Assembly (NCBI GenBank): GCA_036378155.1
Contig: DASUXA010000005.1
Span: forward strand, 1 to 34,094
Direction of reading: 5' to 3'
Source: DASUXA01 sp036378155
GTDB lineage: Bacteria > Actinomycetota > Actinomycetes > Mycobacteriales > Micromonosporaceae
DNA: 34,094 nucleotides
The notes below the pieces were generated by a model that had not been told where the DNA came from, searched no databases, and saw only the letters and a list, made by a program, of their open reading frames with translations. How positions within the stretch are numbered: the stretch's first letter is position 1; each line of letters begins with the position of its first letter. Shown one piece after another: positions 30,951 through 34,094 of the stretch. The translations under genes were made by a program, and so were the position numbers.

Positions 30951-33896
30951 GTGGTGATGCGAACGCCCCTGCCGAAGGTCAGCCGGCGCGGCCGGGTGAC
31001 CCTGATCGTGCTGGCTTGCGTGGTCGCGTTGTCCCTGCTGCTGGGCTGGGTGGTCAACACCTGGACCGACTGGCTGTGGTACTCCGAGGTCGGGTACACG
31101 CAGGTGTTCACCCACCTGCTGTGGACCAGGGTCGGGCTGTTCCTCGTGTTCGGATTGGTGGTCGCCGCGATCGTGGCGGCCAACCTGTACCTGGCCTGGC
31201 GGCTGCGGCCGCCGCTGCGGCCGCACTCCCCGGAGCAGCAGACGCTCGACCGGTACCGGATGGTCGTCACCCCGCGCATCGGGCTGTGGGTCAGCCTGGT
31301 CGGGCTCGTCATCGGGTTCTTCGCGGGCCTGTCCGCGCAGGGGCGCTGGCCGGTCTGGCTGCTGTTCGCCAACTCCCAGCCGTTCGGGTCCACCGACCCT
31401 CAGTTCGGCAAGGACATCTCCTTCTACGTCTTCCAGTACCCGTTCTGGCGTTATCTGGTCGGGGTCGGATTCACCACCGTGGTGCTGAGCCTCATCGGCT
31501 CGCTCGCCGTGCACTACCTGTTCGGCGGGGTACGGCTGCAGGGCGCCGGTGACCGGATGACGTTCGCGGCGCGCGCCCACCTGACCGCCCTCGTCGCCGT
31601 GTTCGTGCTGCTCAAGGCGGTGGCATACTTCCTGGACCAGCGCGGACTGCTGCTCGCCCACAACGGCGGTACGAACCTGTGGGGCGCCGGTTACACGGAC
31701 GTCAACGCGCTGCTTCCGGCGAAGGAGATCCTCCAGTGGATCTCGGTGGTGGTCGCCGTGGCGATCATCGTGTTCTCCAACGCGGTGATCCGTAACCTGG
31801 TCTGGCCGGGCATCGCCCTGGCGCTGCTGGCGATCTCCGCGATCGCGATCGGCGGCATCTATCCGGCGGCGGTACAGACCTTCACCGTCAAGCCCAACAT
31901 TCGCGACAAGGAAGCGCCGTTCATCCAGCGCTCGATCGACGCGACGCGGCAGGCGTTCGGGCTGGCGGATCTGAAGACCGTGCCATATCCGGTGACCGTG
32001 CAGAAGCCCCCGCCGGAGCTGGCTACCGACGCCGACACGGTGCCGAACATCCGGCTGCTCGACCCGGCGGTGGTCGCCGACACGTTCACCCAGCGCCAGC
32101 AGGTGCGCGGCTTCTACGACTTCGGTCAGAAACTCGACATCGACCGGTACACGGTGGGCGGCAAGACCCAGGACTACGTGATCGGCATCCGCGAGCTGGA
32201 CTACAACAACCTCAGCTCGCAGCAGAACAACTGGCAGAACCGGCACACCGTGTTCACCCACGGGTACGGCTTCGTCGGCGCCCCGGCCGACCAGATCGTC
32301 TGCGGCGGACAGCCGTACTTCGTCTCCGGGTTCCTCGGCAACCCGGGCGAGAACCAGGCGACCCAGGACAACGAGGCGTGCTCCTCCGCGACCGATCAGA
32401 TCCCCACCACCCAGCCGCGCATCTACTACGGCGAGGGGATGAACGACTATGTGATCGTCGGGCGGGCGCCGGGCGCGAACGACGCGGAGTACGACCGACC
32501 GAGCGGCGCCAGCGACCAGTACGTCACGTACGACGGCAAGGGCGGCATCAGCGTCGGTTCGTACTGGCGTCGCGTGCTGTACGCCGCGAAGTACAAGGAA
32601 ACCAACTTCCTGATCTCCAGCATCTTCAACAAGAACTCGAAGCTGCTGTACGTGCGCGACCCGCGGGAGCGGGTGGAGAAGGTCGCCCCGTTCCTCACCA
32701 TGGACGGCGACCCGTACCCGGCGGTGGTGAACAACCGGATCGTCTGGATCCTCGACGGGTACACCACCGCCACCACCTATCCGTACTCCGAGCAGATCGA
32801 CCTGCGCGGGGCGACCAGCGACGCGCTGACCGGAAGCGGCACGTTCGCGCAGGAGCGTCAGGACGTCAACTACCTGCGCAACTCCGTCAAGGCAACGGTC
32901 GACGCGTACGACGGCACGGTCACCCTGTACCAGTTCGACGACGCCGACCCGGTGCTCAAGGCGTGGAACAAGGCGTTCGGCGGCAACCTGGTCAAGCCGA
33001 AGTCGGAGATCCCGCCCGAGTTGGCGGCGCACTTCCGGTACCCGGAGGACCAGTTCAAGGTGCAGCGCGAGCTGCTGACCCGGTTCCACGTCACCGATGC
33101 CCGGCAGTTCTTCTCGGGGCAGGACTTCTGGCAGGTACCGGCCGACCCGGCGAACGAGAGCGCCGGGCTCAAGCAGCCGCCGTACTACCTGCTGGCGAAG
33201 TTCCCCGGGCAGAACGCCACCACGTTCCAGCTCACCGCGGCGATGACGCCGCGTAGCCGGGCGAATCTCGCGGCGTTGATCACGGCGTCGTACCAGAACG
33301 GCAAGCCGACCCTCGAGGTACTGCAACTGCCCAGCGACACCCAGATTTTCGGACCGATCCAGGTGCATCAGACGATGCAGAACAACCCGGACGTACGACG
33401 CGACGTGTCGCTGTTCAACTCGCAGAACTCCGATGTGATCTACGGCAACCTGCTGTCGCTGCCGGTCGCCGGGGGCATGCTCTACGTCGAGCCGCTGTAC
33501 ATCAAGAGCAAGGCGGAGAACTCGTACCCGCTGATGAAGAAGGTGCTGCTCAACTACGGGCAGTACGTCGCGTACGCGGACACCCTCGACCAGGGCATCC
33601 AGCAACTGCTCCAGCAGGCGGCAGGCGCTTCGTCGGGTACCCCGAAACCGCCGTCCGGCAACGGACAGCAGAACCAGTCGGACGCGGTTTCTCAGGCAGC
33701 CGCCAAGATTCAGAAGGCGATCGACGACCTGAGATCGGCGCAGCAGTCCGGGGACTTCACCGCGTACGGCAAGGCGCTGCAGGAGTTGGACGACGCGGTC
33801 AAGCAGTACGAGAACGCGCAGAAGGCGGCCGGTGGCGCCTCGGGCGGCAGTACCAGCCCGCAGTCGCCCGGTCCGTCCCCGTCCGCCGGGGGATAG
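30951..33896 (+). CDS. UPF0182 large membrane protein
   Basis: The 981-residue protein has about seven transmembrane helices in the first 300 residues (for example VTLIVLACVVALSLLLGWVV, VGLFLVFGLVVAAIVAANLY, LWVSLVGLVIGFFAGLS). A large outer domain follows (about 300-900) with conserved-looking PNIRDKEAPFIQRSI, GIRELDYNNL and PYPAVVNNRIVWILDGYTT. The tail is Gln/Ser/Pro-rich after an AAKIQKAIDDLRSAQQSGDF coiled-coil-like helix. This is the UPF0182 family, present in actinobacteria and cyanobacteria, with no established function. Three starts are stacked at 30951 (GTG), 30954 (GTG) and 30957 (ATG). AAGGTG at 30937-30942 is eight bases from the first. No clear terminator follows before the tRNA promoter. 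Confidence 0.93.
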   Translation: MVMRTPLPKVSRRGRVTLIVLACVVALSLLLGWVVNTWTDWLWYSEVGYTQVFTHLLWTRVGLFLVFGLVVAAIVAANLYLAWRLRPPLRPHSPEQQTLDRYRMVVTPRIGLWVSLVGLVIGFFAGLSAQGRWPVWLLFANSQPFGSTDPQFGKDISFYVFQYPFWRYLVGVGFTTVVLSLIGSLAVHYLFGGVRLQGAGDRMTFAARAHLTALVAVFVLLKAVAYFLDQRGLLLAHNGGTNLWGAGYTDVNALLPAKEILQWISVVVAVAIIVFSNAVIRNLVWPGIALALLAISAIAIGGIYPAAVQTFTVKPNIRDKEAPFIQRSIDATRQAFGLADLKTVPYPVTVQKPPPELATDADTVPNIRLLDPAVVADTFTQRQQVRGFYDFGQKLDIDRYTVGGKTQDYVIGIRELDYNNLSSQQNNWQNRHTVFTHGYGFVGAPADQIVCGGQPYFVSGFLGNPGENQATQDNEACSSATDQIPTTQPRIYYGEGMNDYVIVGRAPGANDAEYDRPSGASDQYVTYDGKGGISVGSYWRRVLYAAKYKETNFLISSIFNKNSKLLYVRDPRERVEKVAPFLTMDGDPYPAVVNNRIVWILDGYTTATTYPYSEQIDLRGATSDALTGSGTFAQERQDVNYLRNSVKATVDAYDGTVTLYQFDDADPVLKAWNKAFGGNLVKPKSEIPPELAAHFRYPEDQFKVQRELLTRFHVTDARQFFSGQDFWQVPADPANESAGLKQPPYYLLAKFPGQNATTFQLTAAMTPRSRANLAALITASYQNGKPTLEVLQLPSDTQIFGPIQVHQTMQNNPDVRRDVSLFNSQNSDVIYGNLLSLPVAGGMLYVEPLYIKSKAENSYPLMKKVLLNYGQYVAYADTLDQGIQQLLQQAAGASSGTPKPPSGNGQQNQSDAVSQAAAKIQKAIDDLRSAQQSGDFTAYGKALQELDDAVKQYENAQKAAGGASGGSTSPQSPGPSPSAGG

Positions 33897-33956
33897 CGGT
33901 GCTATCGAGCGCTTTCCGCGTGTGACCGCGATCTCCCCGGCGTCGCGGCATCCAAT

Positions 33957-33985
33957 TTGGCGGCCCGCGCGGCGTCGGGTAGGCT
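33957..33985 (+). promoter_or_regulatory. Promoter of the initiator tRNA gene
   Basis: TTGGCG (33957-33962) and TAGGCT (33980-33985) are separated by 17 bp. They place the transcription start a few bases before the mature tRNA 5' end at 33997. It is the best-formed -35/-10 pair in the window. Confidence 0.7.
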
Positions 33986-33996
33986 TTCCTCAGCGA

Positions 33997-34073
33997 CGCG
34001 GGGTGGAGCAGCTCGGTAGCTCGCTGGGCTCATAACCCAGAGGTCAGAGGTTCAAATCCTCTCCCCGCTACCA
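33997..34073 (+). tRNA. Initiator tRNA-Met (anticodon CAT)
   Basis: The 77-base gene folds as a complete cloverleaf with encoded CCA. The anticodon CAT is at 34031-34033. Three initiator marks are present. The first acceptor pair is unpaired (C1 against T72). The anticodon stem has three G-C pairs (GGG/CCC). The D stem has A11-T24. It is therefore the initiator, not the elongator. The 21 bases left after it (to 34094) begin a GC-rich stretch that may be the start of its terminator. Confidence 0.95.
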
Positions 34074-34094
34074 CGAGACGAGGGGCCCTTCTCA

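Noticed and set aside
29709..33605. Minus-strand open frame of about 1300 codons opposite the UPF0182 gene
   Set aside because: It is an antisense shadow of a high-GC coding region; the product has no domain, is low-complexity (Arg/Val/Gly/His-rich), and crosses the PDZ-Lon and UPF0182 genes.

Overview
The window is chromosomal DNA from a very GC-rich actinobacterium. The evidence is GTG starts, leaderless TANNNT-N6/7-(A/G)TG gene starts, 4-nt ATGA/GTGA gene overlaps, mycoredoxin, WhiB7, AdnAB, and a gene order that follows two conserved blocks I know from Mycobacterium tuberculosis: dapD-dapE-LOG (Rv1201c-Rv1205 type) and the AdnA-to-UPF0182 block (Rv3202c-Rv3193c type). A Micromonosporales relative is my best guess, but it is an inference. 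I see no insertion sequences, phage genes, CRISPR arrays or rRNA.

Layout. (1) 1-1633, minus strand: a three-gene ESX/WXG100-type unit of a YbaB-like protein, an EspC-like small protein and a secreted-toxin-like protein cut by the window edge. Its C-terminus has a nucleotidyltransferase signature. (2) 1918-3260: an ECF sigma factor with an overlapping single-pass membrane protein, its probable anti-sigma factor, then a strong hairpin. (3) 3446-7876: a SIMPL protein, divergent dapD/dapE, and two LOG-family paralogues. (4) 7908-14443: adnA and adnB, the double-strand-break-resecting helicase-nuclease. (5) 14497-19104: a membrane-anchored lipid- or wall-facing protein of unknown role, then a coupled run of two M16 peptidase-family genes and nudC. 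(6) 19258-23081: mycoredoxin, uvrD2, and the whiB7 locus with an unusually legible regulatory leader (AT element, promoter, 106-codon upstream ORF, antiterminator, intrinsic terminator), followed by a small gene. (7) 23324-26818: endonuclease V, an ABC1/UbiB kinase coupled to a TOMM cyclodehydratase-like E1 protein, and a zinc-ribbon protein. (8) 27210-33896: a YgjP-type metallopeptidase, a DUF2064-like protein, a DUF2342 zinc-protease-family protein, a PDZ-Lon membrane protease and a UPF0182 membrane protein. (9) 33997-34073: an initiator tRNA-Met with its own promoter.

Taken together, the centre of the window groups DNA end processing (AdnAB, UvrD2, EndoV), thiol and NAD redox upkeep (mycoredoxin, NudC), the antibiotic-stress regulator WhiB7, and membrane or protein quality control. 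The most informative non-coding element is the whiB7 leader. The least explained pieces are the truncated toxin-like gene at the left edge, the orphan E1-like/ABC1-kinase pair, and a strong over-representation of the tetranucleotide GTAC across the whole window.
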